Source: Polyangiaceae bacterium
Lineage (GTDB): Bacteria > Myxococcota_A > Polyangia > Polyangiales > Polyangiaceae
NCBI GenBank assembly: GCA_029941785.1
Contig: JAPYTK010000040.1
Location: 1 to 32,375, forward strand
Direction of reading: 5' to 3'
Length of the DNA: 32,375 nucleotides
The notes beneath the pieces were generated by a model. That model was given only the letters and a program-made list of their open reading frames with translations. It ran no database searches and had not been told where the DNA came from. Made by a program: the position numbers and the translations under genes. Positions 16,474 to 24,641 of this stretch are shown piece by piece (the stretch's first letter is position 1; every line of letters starts with the position of its first letter).

Positions 16474-17019
16474 CTACAGCGCGTCGTGGGCCACGATGTC
16501 CCCGTCGACCTCCATGAGACCCTCGGAGAAGGCGAGAAGTTCGGGACTCAGGTCGGTGCGCAATTTGCGAAGCCCTGCAGCCAGTTCGTGGCGCTGGTCG
16601 CCATTGAGCCAGCCTCCCGTGGCGTTCTTGGGACGCAAGAACCATGGCAGTCTCGTTTGATCGAGCAACTTGTCGATCAGTTTGGCCACCCGCTGATCGT
16701 CTCGCAATGGTTCGTAGGCACGTAGTCGACCCTCGAGGGAGAGATGCTCACTGGTGAAAACTGGAGACATCGAGCGCTTCTTGCTGATGCGACGCACCGA
16801 GGCCATCACTACGCGGCTGCGCGGGTGCTCTTCGGGCAAGAGGAAGCGATCGACGAGACGTGCGTCTCGCTGAAGATCCTCGGCAACCGTCGTGCTCAGC
16901 TCGAGTAGCGCCGCGAGTGTGGCCGCGTCGTTGTTCTTCAGCACGGTCTTGAGGTCGCCGGACAGGGCCTTGAGGGCGCTCCTATCGAGTTCGTACAGCG
17001 TGAGGGTATGGCGGCTCAC
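16474..17019 (-). CDS. Uncharacterised protein, last gene of the tatA-protease operon
   Basis: This 181-aa soluble protein has no signal peptide or membrane segment, and I recognise no family. It starts MSRHTLTLYELDRSALKAL and is largely helical, with a basic stretch near residues 76-85 and an acidic end (EGLMEVDGDIVAHDAL). The GTG start overlaps the TGA of the preceding gene (GTGA), so the two are translationally coupled and probably function together. A role alongside the secreted S41 protease is inferred from context only. Confidence 0.75.
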   Translation of the reverse strand: MSRHTLTLYELDRSALKALSGDLKTVLKNNDAATLAALLELSTTVAEDLQRDARLVDRFLLPEEHPRSRVVMASVRRISKKRSMSPVFTSEHLSLEGRLRAYEPLRDDQRVAKLIDKLLDQTRLPWFLRPKNATGGWLNGDQRHELAAGLRKLRTDLSPELLAFSEGLMEVDGDIVAHDAL

Positions 17020-17690
17020 GAGGCCTCGCTTTGACTGCGATTCAACACCTCGGCTACCCGTTCAGAGCCGAACCGAGCGATACAGTCCCGGCCGTGAGCG
17101 AAACCCGCGTAGCGGGCAGCGGCGGCGGTATCGGCGCATGCGCCGTCGATCTCGAGATCCCGAGCCGCTACCGTGCGGGCGAGAGCGGGGTCGCAAAACA
17201 ACAGATCCACCAAGCCGTGCCGGGAGCTCTCCTCGGCCTTTGCGTCGATGCGGCACCACGCGAGTGCCCAGGCAGGCGCCTTCAGCGCCGTGGCCCGTTG
17301 CCGCAGCTCCTCCGCCTGGTCGTGGCCGCCAAGCGCCGCTGCGGTCTGCAGTTGCAAACGCCAGCGGGCGGGATCTTGCGCCAAGATGACGAGAAGAGGC
17401 TGCAATTCGTTTTCGTCCTCTGCCTCGAGCGCGGCTGCGGCACGGATCGCAGTTCGCAGACCGCCCCCCCGATCCATCTCCCGAAGCAGCTGCCGCATTC
17501 GGGAGATGTCTCCTGCCTCGCGCGCCTCGAATGCGTCTTCGAGACTCTGCTGCGGCGCCTCCATGCTGTCGCTCAGTGGTGGTCGATCGGGCCGGCTACG
17601 ACGTTGCGCGCGCGGCTCAGCGTCATCCTCTTCAATGTCTTCTGGACTGAGGATCCCGAGGGCAACTTTGGCTTTGTCGATCCAGCTCAC
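17016..17690 (-). CDS. Uncharacterised helical, TPR-like protein
   Basis: This 224-aa protein lacks a signal peptide. Residues 18-50 form a charged, Pro/Arg-rich and probably disordered segment. Residues 50-150 are Ala/Leu-rich helical pairs reminiscent of TPR or other solenoid repeats (SLEDAFEAREAGDISRMRQL, WRLQLQTAAALGGHDQAEEL). The rest is Ala-rich with several Cys. It begins with GTG only seven bases after the protease stop codon, without a strong ribosome-binding site, and overlaps the next gene by three bases. That placement makes it a co-expressed accessory candidate for the protease operon. I cannot name a family. Confidence 0.75.
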   Translation of the reverse strand: MSWIDKAKVALGILSPEDIEEDDAEPRAQRRSRPDRPPLSDSMEAPQQSLEDAFEAREAGDISRMRQLLREMDRGGGLRTAIRAAAALEAEDENELQPLLVILAQDPARWRLQLQTAAALGGHDQAEELRQRATALKAPAWALAWCRIDAKAEESSRHGLVDLLFCDPALARTVAARDLEIDGACADTAAAARYAGFAHGRDCIARFGSERVAEVLNRSQSEAS

Positions 17691-17697
17691 GAGCGGC

Positions 17698-20600
17698 CTA
17701 TTTGCTCACGGCGTCGAGAAGGAAACGAAAGTCGGCGCTCGGTTGCTTGGCGGTTTTCAGGATCCGACCATCCTTGCCGTCACGTCTTACGACGACCGTC
17801 CTGCGGGTTGTGGTGTCGGGGGACTCGCGGGCAACGACGGTGATGAGGTTGACCCCAGGCTGCAGTGGGGCATCGAAGCTAAAGGACGCGCGCTTCGGAT
17901 CGTCGCTGCCGCGGTTGGACTGGTAGTAGAGCTTATGAGGTCCCACGAACATGTACATGTCCAGAAGCTGTTGGCCGTCGATCGCCTCGACCTCGACCTT
18001 TACCTTGTCCTTCCGCGTCGCCATCGTGGCTGCTCGGACGGTGAGGCGAGGCGGATCGTGTCGATAGATTCGCGTGTAATCGGTCGTCGCGGCGGGAGTC
18101 TTGGTCGGCGCCGCCACCAGATCGTCGGCTGCCACAAAGGCGAAACGGCCCTTCCCAAGCGCGATCTTGCTCATTTTGCCGTGGCGGCCCAGCAAGGTGA
18201 GTGGTGTATCCGCTGCGAGGCGGCCGAAGCTGGCTCGTTGGCCGCGGACGTCGCCGAACAGTTCGAGCGGGACTTTGTTCGTTACTACGCCCTTGGCATC
18301 TGCGACCTCGGTTGGTGGCGAGACGGGGATCCGCACCTTTTCATTGACGAACTCGCGTAGATCCCTGTCACCGACGGACAAGGCGAGGACGACCTGCTTT
18401 TCGCGTAGTTGCGGTTCGACGTCGAAGGTGAACGCCACGTGTCGTTCTTCACCGGGCTTCATGTTCGAAATGTCGAAGCGACCTTTGCGGAGCAGTACAC
18501 CATCGCCGGATCGGTTGGCGAGGTTCGCCTGGGTATCGAAAGAGTGGCCGGTGCCGACGTTCTTCGCGGTGAGGAAAACGGTCACGCGCTCTCCACGCTG
18601 AAGCAAGCCGTCTCCATTGCCCTCGATGTTGTCGCTGATTTGGTAGCTGTACTGAAAGAGCGGTCGCGGTAGGGCTTGGATGGTAGGCCGAATCTCCGCC
18701 GTCGCAGGCGTGTAGCCTCCGGCGGAATCGAACAGGACCTTCACTCCGTCGCTACGGGACAATGCCTCCTTGGGGATCTTGCACACGCGCTTTTTGTTTT
18801 TCGGTCGCGGGCGAACGGACAGACCGCGTCGCTTCTCGAAGTCACACCACGAGAGCGGAGTTTGTGCCGTCTTGCTTTCGCCTGGCCCGATCTTTCCAAA
18901 GACCACCTCACGCTCATCGAAGTAAGGGTTGTCGCTTTGGGTTCGACCTCGCAGGCGATACACCGGCACCTTGCCCCCGTTCTTCACGGTGACCAAGAGC
19001 TTCATTCCCTGGCCGGCCTCGATGGTGTTGTTGGGCTTGTCGCTGCCGAGCGTGACCTCAAACTCTTCTTCTGCGGGGCCCTCGGTGATCTTCGTCTTGG
19101 GGAGACTCCAGTCGACATCTACCGTGGAGAGCTCATTCGACACCTTGGCAATTTCTTGGTTCCGGATCCGCTCGATGAGCTTGCTGTTCTTCTCGAGCTG
19201 AATGCTCGCGGGTCGGCCTTTGGCAGAGTTTGCCGCGAGATCTCGCGCAAAGCGGATGGCGAAATCGAGCTCGAAGTCGTCGCCGATATCTCCGCCATTG
19301 AGCCGCCGTTCGAGCCGTTCGGCTTGCGGGAGATAGTAACGAAGGGTCTGCGCGGGCTGACTCGGCGTGGCAGCGTGATAGCTCGAGAGATGCTTGGAAA
19401 GGTCTCGCTCACGCACGCCACTTCGCTGCACCGTGAGGTCCATCTCGAGCGGGTCCACCGTCATCGCATCCAGCTCGATGTGGGGCGTGACGCCCACGCT
19501 CTGGATCGAGCGATCACCGGGTGTGAGATACTGGGCAATCGTCAGCTTGAGTGCGGCATGATCGGGCGTGACATCGTTGAAGACCAGCTGAACGGACCCT
19601 TTTCCAAAGGTGGTCTGTCCCACGATGATCGCGCGCTGGAGGTTTTTTAGGGCGCCGGCGACGATCTCACTGGCACTCGCTGACGAGGAGCCGACGAGGA
19701 CCACGAGCGGATAATCAGGCTGGGTGCCCTGGGAGTGAGCCCGCTTTTCTTCACGTGCCTCTGCGCCGCCGACGGTGGAGACGAGCACGCCACGACGAAT
19801 GAAAAGATCGGATATCTTCGCGGCTTGATCCAGCAGCCCGCCTGGGTTTCCGCGAAGGTCGAAGACCAGGCCCTTGAGCGGGCCGTCCTTTTGGAGGCTC
19901 TCGAAGGCGGAGAGCATTTCGAGCGTCGAGGTCTGTTGGAATTGCTTGAGCCTGACGTAGCCAATATCGCCATCGAGCCGCCGCGAGACCACGCTCCGTA
20001 CTCGGATCCGTTCGCGGGTGAGTTCGAATTTGCGCGTGCCCTTCCAACCGCCATCGCCTTCGCGGGCGATCCAGACGACGACTTTCGTGCCAGGTTCGCC
20101 CCGGAGGCGCCGCACCGCATCGTCGAGGGGCATGTTGAGCGTCGACTCGTTGTTGATCTTCATCACCCGGTCAAAACGCTTGAGCCCGGCGCGGCCAGCC
20201 GGGGTGTCGGGCATGGGCCGTATGATGGTGAGAAGCTGGTCGCGGATCGAGATGACGATACCGAGGCCACCGAAGTGACCAGAGGTCGACAGGTTCATTT
20301 CCTTGTAAGCCTCTGGGCTGAGGAATACCGAGTGCGGATCGAGCGTACGGAGGAGGCCGTTGCAGGCTGCGTACTCGACCTCTCGCAGATCGACTTCGGT
20401 GCCGGCGAGGTGCTTTTGCAGGAAGGTGAAGACCTCTCGCAATTTGGCGGCCACGTCCCACGGGCCGAGTACGTTGTCGACCCGCAGTTTCTTCTCGTGG
20501 GTCTCCACTCGCAATTTGACGATGCCTTTCTCTCCGGACGGAAAGATGATCACCTGGGCGACGTCCCGCTGAATGAAGTTGAGCGCCGAGAGCAACATGT

Positions 20601-20865
20601 CACGGGGCTTGACCCGATCGGGTTCGACGTAGCGGTCGCGAATCAACTTGAGCGTCGCGTTGACCGCCTGCAGACGAGTGAGATCGTAGTTGCGTTTCTT
20701 CTCGGGCTTCGCGATGGCAATGGCGGAGCTGAAGCCGTGCCACAGTCCGCCCGTGCCGAATCGGTGAGCGAGGAAGCCCGCCAGCACGAAGGTGCCCACG
20801 AGCGCGAGTATTTTTCCCAATCGTTCGATGCCGCGCATATCCGTACCCGGCTGTCCGATGGTCAT
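17698..20865 (-). CDS. Very large S41 C-terminal-processing protease with PDZ domain and long beta-rich C-terminal extension
   Basis: A hydrophobic segment at residues 16-34 should anchor or export the protein. It is followed by the CtpA-type core: LRTLDPHSVFLSP (172-184), a PDZ domain at about 192-290 (GGLGIVI, RAGLKRFDRVMKIN), and the protease domain with FDLRGNPGGLLDQA (335-348). The serine motif SSSASASE is at 393-400, and the general-base Lys422 is in TTFGKGSVQ. Beyond residue 520 lies a 500-residue extension containing CARDB-like beta domains (VTVKNGGKVPVYRL; LTAKNVGTG), a probable SH3-like part near 880-930 and a further beta domain. At 1055 aa it is more than twice the usual Ctp size. 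ATG 20865 has a GAGG ribosome-binding site eight bases upstream. It follows tatA by 54 bp. Confidence 0.93.
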   Translation of the reverse strand: MTIGQPGTDMRGIERLGKILALVGTFVLAGFLAHRFGTGGLWHGFSSAIAIAKPEKKRNYDLTRLQAVNATLKLIRDRYVEPDRVKPRDMLLSALNFIQRDVAQVIIFPSGEKGIVKLRVETHEKKLRVDNVLGPWDVAAKLREVFTFLQKHLAGTEVDLREVEYAACNGLLRTLDPHSVFLSPEAYKEMNLSTSGHFGGLGIVISIRDQLLTIIRPMPDTPAGRAGLKRFDRVMKINNESTLNMPLDDAVRRLRGEPGTKVVVWIAREGDGGWKGTRKFELTRERIRVRSVVSRRLDGDIGYVRLKQFQQTSTLEMLSAFESLQKDGPLKGLVFDLRGNPGGLLDQAAKISDLFIRRGVLVSTVGGAEAREEKRAHSQGTQPDYPLVVLVGSSSASASEIVAGALKNLQRAIIVGQTTFGKGSVQLVFNDVTPDHAALKLTIAQYLTPGDRSIQSVGVTPHIELDAMTVDPLEMDLTVQRSGVRERDLSKHLSSYHAATPSQPAQTLRYYLPQAERLERRLNGGDIGDDFELDFAIRFARDLAANSAKGRPASIQLEKNSKLIERIRNQEIAKVSNELSTVDVDWSLPKTKITEGPAEEEFEVTLGSDKPNNTIEAGQGMKLLVTVKNGGKVPVYRLRGRTQSDNPYFDEREVVFGKIGPGESKTAQTPLSWCDFEKRRGLSVRPRPKNKKRVCKIPKEALSRSDGVKVLFDSAGGYTPATAEIRPTIQALPRPLFQYSYQISDNIEGNGDGLLQRGERVTVFLTAKNVGTGHSFDTQANLANRSGDGVLLRKGRFDISNMKPGEERHVAFTFDVEPQLREKQVVLALSVGDRDLREFVNEKVRIPVSPPTEVADAKGVVTNKVPLELFGDVRGQRASFGRLAADTPLTLLGRHGKMSKIALGKGRFAFVAADDLVAAPTKTPAATTDYTRIYRHDPPRLTVRAATMATRKDKVKVEVEAIDGQQLLDMYMFVGPHKLYYQSNRGSDDPKRASFSFDAPLQPGVNLITVVARESPDTTTRRTVVVRRDGKDGRILKTAKQPSADFRFLLDAVSK

Positions 20866-20919
20866 CGGCTCAACCTCACTATGGTCGACTTTGGCACGCC
20901 TGAAGCCGGCGCGCCTTCG

Positions 20920-21120
20920 TCAATCGTCGTCGCCCTCGTCGCCCTTGTCGCTCTTGGTGCCGCTGGCCAGTTTTTCGGGCTCGTCATCGTCTTTGAGCCC
21001 CTTCTTGAAGTTCCGGATCCCTTCGCCTAGGCCTTTGCCCATGTCAGCGAGTCTTCCGGCTCCGAAAAGAAGGAGGCATATCGCGAGGATGATGAGAATT
21101 TCTGTCAATCCTGGTCGCAC
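20920..21120 (-). CDS. tatA: Twin-arginine translocase subunit TatA/TatE
   Basis: TatA forms the translocation pore of the Tat system, which exports folded proteins. This 66-aa protein has the typical layout: a short N-terminal transmembrane helix (LTEILIILAICLLLF), the FG hinge at residues 19-20, an amphipathic helix (LADMGKGLGEGIRNFKKGL) and an acidic, disordered tail. GTG is the only plausible start. There is no tatB or tatC next to it. Instead it heads the operon containing the giant S41 protease and two unknown genes, which is unusual company for tatA. Confidence 0.92.
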   Translation of the reverse strand: MRPGLTEILIILAICLLLFGAGRLADMGKGLGEGIRNFKKGLKDDDEPEKLASGTKSDKGDEGDDD

Positions 21121-21204
21121 ACTTGTGACGTATCACTCGAAGGGCGCGGCCGCAAACCGCCGGCATCATGCTTTGGCGGGATTGTCGGTCATCGCCACGC
21201 CATG

Positions 21205-21214
21205 CTCAATTGAG
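21205..21214. promoter_or_regulatory. 10-bp perfect palindrome upstream of the lipoprotein gene
   Basis: CTCAATTGAG lies in the 132-bp divergent region between tatA and the lipoprotein gene, 39 bases before the lipoprotein ATG. It has the form of an operator half-site pair, but no matching regulator is known from the sequence. Confidence 0.25.
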
Positions 21215-21252
21215 TAGCGTGTCCACCAGCAAACCGATCTATCCTAAACTCC

Positions 21253-22323
21253 ATGATTTCCCGCTTCTTTCGCCCTTCGAACCTTGCCCCGAGCAGCTTG
21301 GCCCTCATCGTGTTCGTGCTCGCGGTGGTCGGCGTCGGCTGTCCGTGCTTGCGTGGACCGGTTAACGCGAGTCCGGCATTGCGCTGGTGGTTGTTCTCCA
21401 CCTTCGGGGCGAGCAAGATTTGCCCTGAGCTCATGAAGCGGGGGATCGGGTTGAAGGTCCAGGACCAGGGGCCTTCGGTCGGGCGCTTCTATCCGGGGAG
21501 TTGTCGTATCGAGGTCAATTCGGAGTTTCAGGTCGTCACGGTTCACTTTCAGGGTTCCGGCTACGCCTTCACGCCAGTGAGCAAACGGGTCGGATTCACA
21601 TGCTCCGCGTCGGTGCAATACCGTCCTGATTTCTTCATGGCGCCAGACGCGGTGTATGTGTGGGGGAAGGTAAATCGAATCGTCAGCGGGCCCACCTTCA
21701 AGCTCGGTTATGTCGAAGACCCCCTGGCCGGAGCTGCGGCGGCCGTGACGCCTCTTGGCATCGTCGCCAATTCCTTCGGCAACCAGATCGCGGCTGGCGA
21801 GCTGACCCGTGGGTTTACCGTGGTTCAGGACTACGACACCGAGAGCAACAGTTTCGCTCTCGGGGTGGTGAAGCCGCCCCACAAGCCGCGGACGCCGTAC
21901 GATGTTGCGGGCAGCGAGCGGCACACGTTTGGTAACGAGACGATCGAAGTTCACTACAACCAGCGAGACTTTCTCGGACCCTTCGAGGTCGTCGAGAACG
22001 GTCAGGCGATCACGATGAAGTACTTCGTGCAGGGGCCAGCGGTCGACGCGATGGTCGTGACGCGGGCCGTTGGTGAAGCGTGGCGCCAGTCGTATCAGCA
22101 GGGGCAAAGGCTAGGTCCTCCGCCGGGTCCGGTCATCGCGGGAGCGCCGCTGGCGGGTGGTCGGGAGACTCTCGCCTCCTATCGGCTGCCTCCTGGTCAG
22201 TATTATGTCGTGATCGACAACACGGCGTACGCGGGAACGGTGGCGCCGCGGGCCATCCCCCTCGATCCGCTTGGTGGCCAAACCGCGCGCATCAGTTACT
22301 TGGCGCAGCTCGCCGAAGAATAG
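21253..22323 (+). CDS. Uncharacterised lipoprotein
   Basis: A hydrophobic signal ends in VGVGC, with predicted lipidated Cys30, placing the 356-aa protein in the inner or outer membrane on the periplasmic side. The mature part is largely beta-type, with a Gly/Ala-rich amphipathic middle (GAAAAVTPLGIVANSFGNQI, near residue 161-180). Towards the end, RLPPGQYYVVIDNTA resembles the edge strands of jelly-roll modules. Four further cysteines occur within the first 120 residues (32, 57, 83 and 117). I recognise no named family. It is divergent from tatA and convergent with the fur-like gene. Confidence 0.75.
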   Translation: MISRFFRPSNLAPSSLALIVFVLAVVGVGCPCLRGPVNASPALRWWLFSTFGASKICPELMKRGIGLKVQDQGPSVGRFYPGSCRIEVNSEFQVVTVHFQGSGYAFTPVSKRVGFTCSASVQYRPDFFMAPDAVYVWGKVNRIVSGPTFKLGYVEDPLAGAAAAVTPLGIVANSFGNQIAAGELTRGFTVVQDYDTESNSFALGVVKPPHKPRTPYDVAGSERHTFGNETIEVHYNQRDFLGPFEVVENGQAITMKYFVQGPAVDAMVVTRAVGEAWRQSYQQGQRLGPPPGPVIAGAPLAGGRETLASYRLPPGQYYVVIDNTAYAGTVAPRAIPLDPLGGQTARISYLAQLAEE

Positions 22324-22360
22324 TCGGGATCGAGACTTGAGCCGTCGCTCGATATCGACG

Positions 22361-22840
22361 TCAGCTTTGGTCTTTCCGGCACTTGGGGCACAAGCCGTAG
22401 ATTTCGTGCTTGTGCGATAGGATGCTGAATTCAAAGCGTCGAGCCACCGCATCCTGAAGCTGTTCGATCGCGTCGTCGTGAAATTCGACGATGGCGTCGC
22501 AAGAGAGGCAGATCAGATGATCGTGATGGTGCTGGGTGCTCTCGTCGCTGAGTTCGTAGCGGCTCAGTCCATCGCCGAAGTGGCGCTCTTCGGCGATCCC
22601 GCTCTCGGTGAACAGCTTGAGCGTTCGATACACGGTCGCGTAACCAATGCGGCCATCGATTTTTCGTGATTCGGCGAGCACATCCTCGATCGTCACGTGG
22701 TCCGAAGCGCTGAAGAAGGCTTCCGTGATCGCGCGACGTTGAGCGGTCGAACGCAACCCCTTCTCGCTCATGTACGCTTCGAGCTTGCTGCGAAGCACGT
22801 CGAAGTCGGGCTTCGAGTCCCCACCGGTCATCACGTGCAT
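22361..22840 (-). CDS. Fur-family metal- or peroxide-responsive transcriptional regulator
   Basis: Fur-family proteins are dimeric winged-helix repressors that bind DNA when metallated. The DNA-binding domain covers residues 24-90, with the recognition helix near RIGYATVYRTLKLF (64-77). The metal-binding segment HHHDHLICLSC (104-114) and a second CPKC pair (Cys151/Cys154) suggest a structural Zn(Cys)4 site. Which of Fur, PerR or Zur it is cannot be told from sequence alone. ATG 22840 is used; ATG 22831 is equally possible, and a longer frame would run into the divergent L,D-transpeptidase gene. About 95 bp separate the two divergent starts, so it may control itself and that neighbour. Confidence 0.92.
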   Translation of the reverse strand: MHVMTGGDSKPDFDVLRSKLEAYMSEKGLRSTAQRRAITEAFFSASDHVTIEDVLAESRKIDGRIGYATVYRTLKLFTESGIAEERHFGDGLSRYELSDESTQHHHDHLICLSCDAIVEFHDDAIEQLQDAVARRFEFSILSHKHEIYGLCPKCRKDQS

Positions 22841-22935
22841 CTTCGGAGGATCGTTGACGGTGGTCAAGCATGACGGACGACAACGCTCATTTCTTGGCCG
22901 TTTTTTGCCCTGGCTGCTACCGCCGAAGAGAGGCG

Positions 22936-24573
22936 ATGCGATATCGAGCGGCAGTTTTGGCGCTATTGTGCGCGGTAGGCGGGCTGTGTTGTCAGCACTT
23001 TGTGCGCTTTCGTTTGGACCGTGAAACGGTGTTTGTCGCTCGCGCATCGAGTCGATTGGCGGCGGTGATTGAGGCGGCGGCGGTCGTCTCGGCCGACGGT
23101 TTGGCGTTGGCCGAGCTTCGCCGTCAGGCCCGAGTGATCGACCCCAAAGTGCCCGTGGTGGCGCCGGTCTTCTCCCGCGTTCACCTGACGGAGCCTGCCG
23201 AGCCGCTGGTTGGGCGGGACATCGATGGGGAGTCGACCGAGCCCGAGGAAGACCCTGTCATCGTGAGCATTGCGCGAGAGACTTGGATCCATGCGGCGCC
23301 CCGGTGGAGTAGTTCGAAACTCGGTTATCTGCGGGCCGGGACGGTGATTGAACGAGGGCGCGAGATCGAGGGTCGTCGGCGGTGCAAAGGTGGGTGGTAT
23401 CGGATCGAACCCCGAGGCTACGTGTGCATCGGCATGTCGGCGACGGTGAAGCGCTCGCACGCTGTGGCGCAACTTTCGGCGCGGCGCCCGCGGCGTAATG
23501 GGCTACCTTTTGACTACGTCGCGACGCGCTATCCGACGCCCCCTCTCTATGTGCGCCTACCGACGAAAGAGCAGCAACAAGAGGCCGAGCCTAACCACGA
23601 TTATCACGAGCGTCGCCATCGTAAGCTTGCCCGCGATCCTGACTTCGTGGCTTTGCCTTCGGTCGATCCGATCCCCCCCGGTTTAGAGGACAACGCGCTC
23701 GTGCCGGGGCTCGGTGCGGAGCGACGGGGTCGAGAGCAAGTCGTGGATGGCCGCGCCGGCATGCGTTCCGCATTTGCTCTTCTCGGTAGCTACCAGCACG
23801 AAGGTCGGCGGTTCGGACTGACCACCAACCACACCATCATTCCGCTGGACCGGACGCGACGCATCAAGCAATCCGCGTTTCGAGGCGTGCCGCTCGCAGG
23901 CGACATGAAGTTGCCGATCGCATTCGTCCGTAGCACCGTGGCGAAGAAGTGGGTGTGGCATGCCCCGACCAAGGGTTTTGCGATCGACGGCCGCTTGGCA
24001 AAGAACAAGGCGGTGGCTCTCTCCGGCAAGTTCAAGCGTTCACGCGGTTTTCGTTATCTCGAGACGCGCCATGGCCATTGGGTTCGTTCTGATCGGGTGC
24101 AGCGCGTGGACGGCATCGCCGAAGTACCTCATTGGGCGAAACGAGGGGACAAGTGGATCGACGTGTCCATCGTTCAGCAAGCGCTCGTCGCTTATCAAGG
24201 CGAGTCTCCGATCTACGCGACGCTCGTGTCCACCGGCAAAGACGGCCTCGATGATCCGGCGGAAACCCACGCGACCATCCAAGGTACCTTTCTCATTCAC
24301 ACCAAGCATGTGAGCGTCACGATGGACGGCGCTGAAGAGGGGGACGAGTTCGATCTGCGGGACGTACCCTTCGTTCAGTACTTCAAGGACGGCTACGCTT
24401 TGCATGCAGCATACTGGCACGAGGATTTCGGGCGGCCTCGTAGTCATGGCTGCGTCAATCTGTCACCCATCGATGCCGCGTGGATCTTCGGCTTCACCGA
24501 TCCGCCAGTCCCAGAAGACTGGCACGCGGCGCTCTCCTTGCGCGAAGGCACCTTGGTCCGCGTGCGTCCCTGA
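22936..24573 (+). CDS. L,D-transpeptidase (YkuD domain) with SH3-like domain
   Basis: L,D-transpeptidases make 3-3 peptidoglycan crosslinks or attach proteins to peptidoglycan in the periplasm. The catalytic motif SHGCVNLSP puts the nucleophile at Cys506 and a key His at 504, preceded by IQGTFLIHTKH and ALHAAYWH. A bacterial SH3-like module lies at about residues 108-165 (ETWIHAAPRWSSSKLGYL; RGYVCIG). I start at ATG 22936 because MRYRAAVLALLCAVGG gives a clean signal peptide. ATG 22870 upstream would add 22 residues ahead of it. The 545-aa length is large for the family because of a charged linker. The gene is divergent from the Fur-like regulator. Confidence 0.9.
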   Translation: MRYRAAVLALLCAVGGLCCQHFVRFRLDRETVFVARASSRLAAVIEAAAVVSADGLALAELRRQARVIDPKVPVVAPVFSRVHLTEPAEPLVGRDIDGESTEPEEDPVIVSIARETWIHAAPRWSSSKLGYLRAGTVIERGREIEGRRRCKGGWYRIEPRGYVCIGMSATVKRSHAVAQLSARRPRRNGLPFDYVATRYPTPPLYVRLPTKEQQQEAEPNHDYHERRHRKLARDPDFVALPSVDPIPPGLEDNALVPGLGAERRGREQVVDGRAGMRSAFALLGSYQHEGRRFGLTTNHTIIPLDRTRRIKQSAFRGVPLAGDMKLPIAFVRSTVAKKWVWHAPTKGFAIDGRLAKNKAVALSGKFKRSRGFRYLETRHGHWVRSDRVQRVDGIAEVPHWAKRGDKWIDVSIVQQALVAYQGESPIYATLVSTGKDGLDDPAETHATIQGTFLIHTKHVSVTMDGAEEGDEFDLRDVPFVQYFKDGYALHAAYWHEDFGRPRSHGCVNLSPIDAAWIFGFTDPPVPEDWHAALSLREGTLVRVRP

Positions 24574-24593
24574 CGCGTTGCGTTGTTTTCTTT
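24564..24593 (+). terminator. Possible terminator after the L,D-transpeptidase gene
   Basis: GCGTC-CCT-GACGC (24564-24576) overlaps the stop codon and is followed by a T-rich stretch (GTTGTTTTCTTT). The stem is only five pairs and the T-run starts late, so it is a weak candidate. Confidence 0.3.
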
Positions 24594-24641
24594 AGGCGAA
24601 AGCTCGTCTCACAGGGCTCGACACGCTCGAAAGCTACGGCT

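Noticed and set aside
19735-21030. 431-codon plus-strand open frame antisense to the S41 protease
   Set aside because: It covers the intact PDZ/S41 coding region and tatA and has no protein features of its own.
22329-22353. ATCGAG/CTCGAT inverted repeat between the lipoprotein and fur-like genes as a bidirectional terminator
   Set aside because: Six pairs, a 13-base loop and no T-tract on either strand make it too weak to call.
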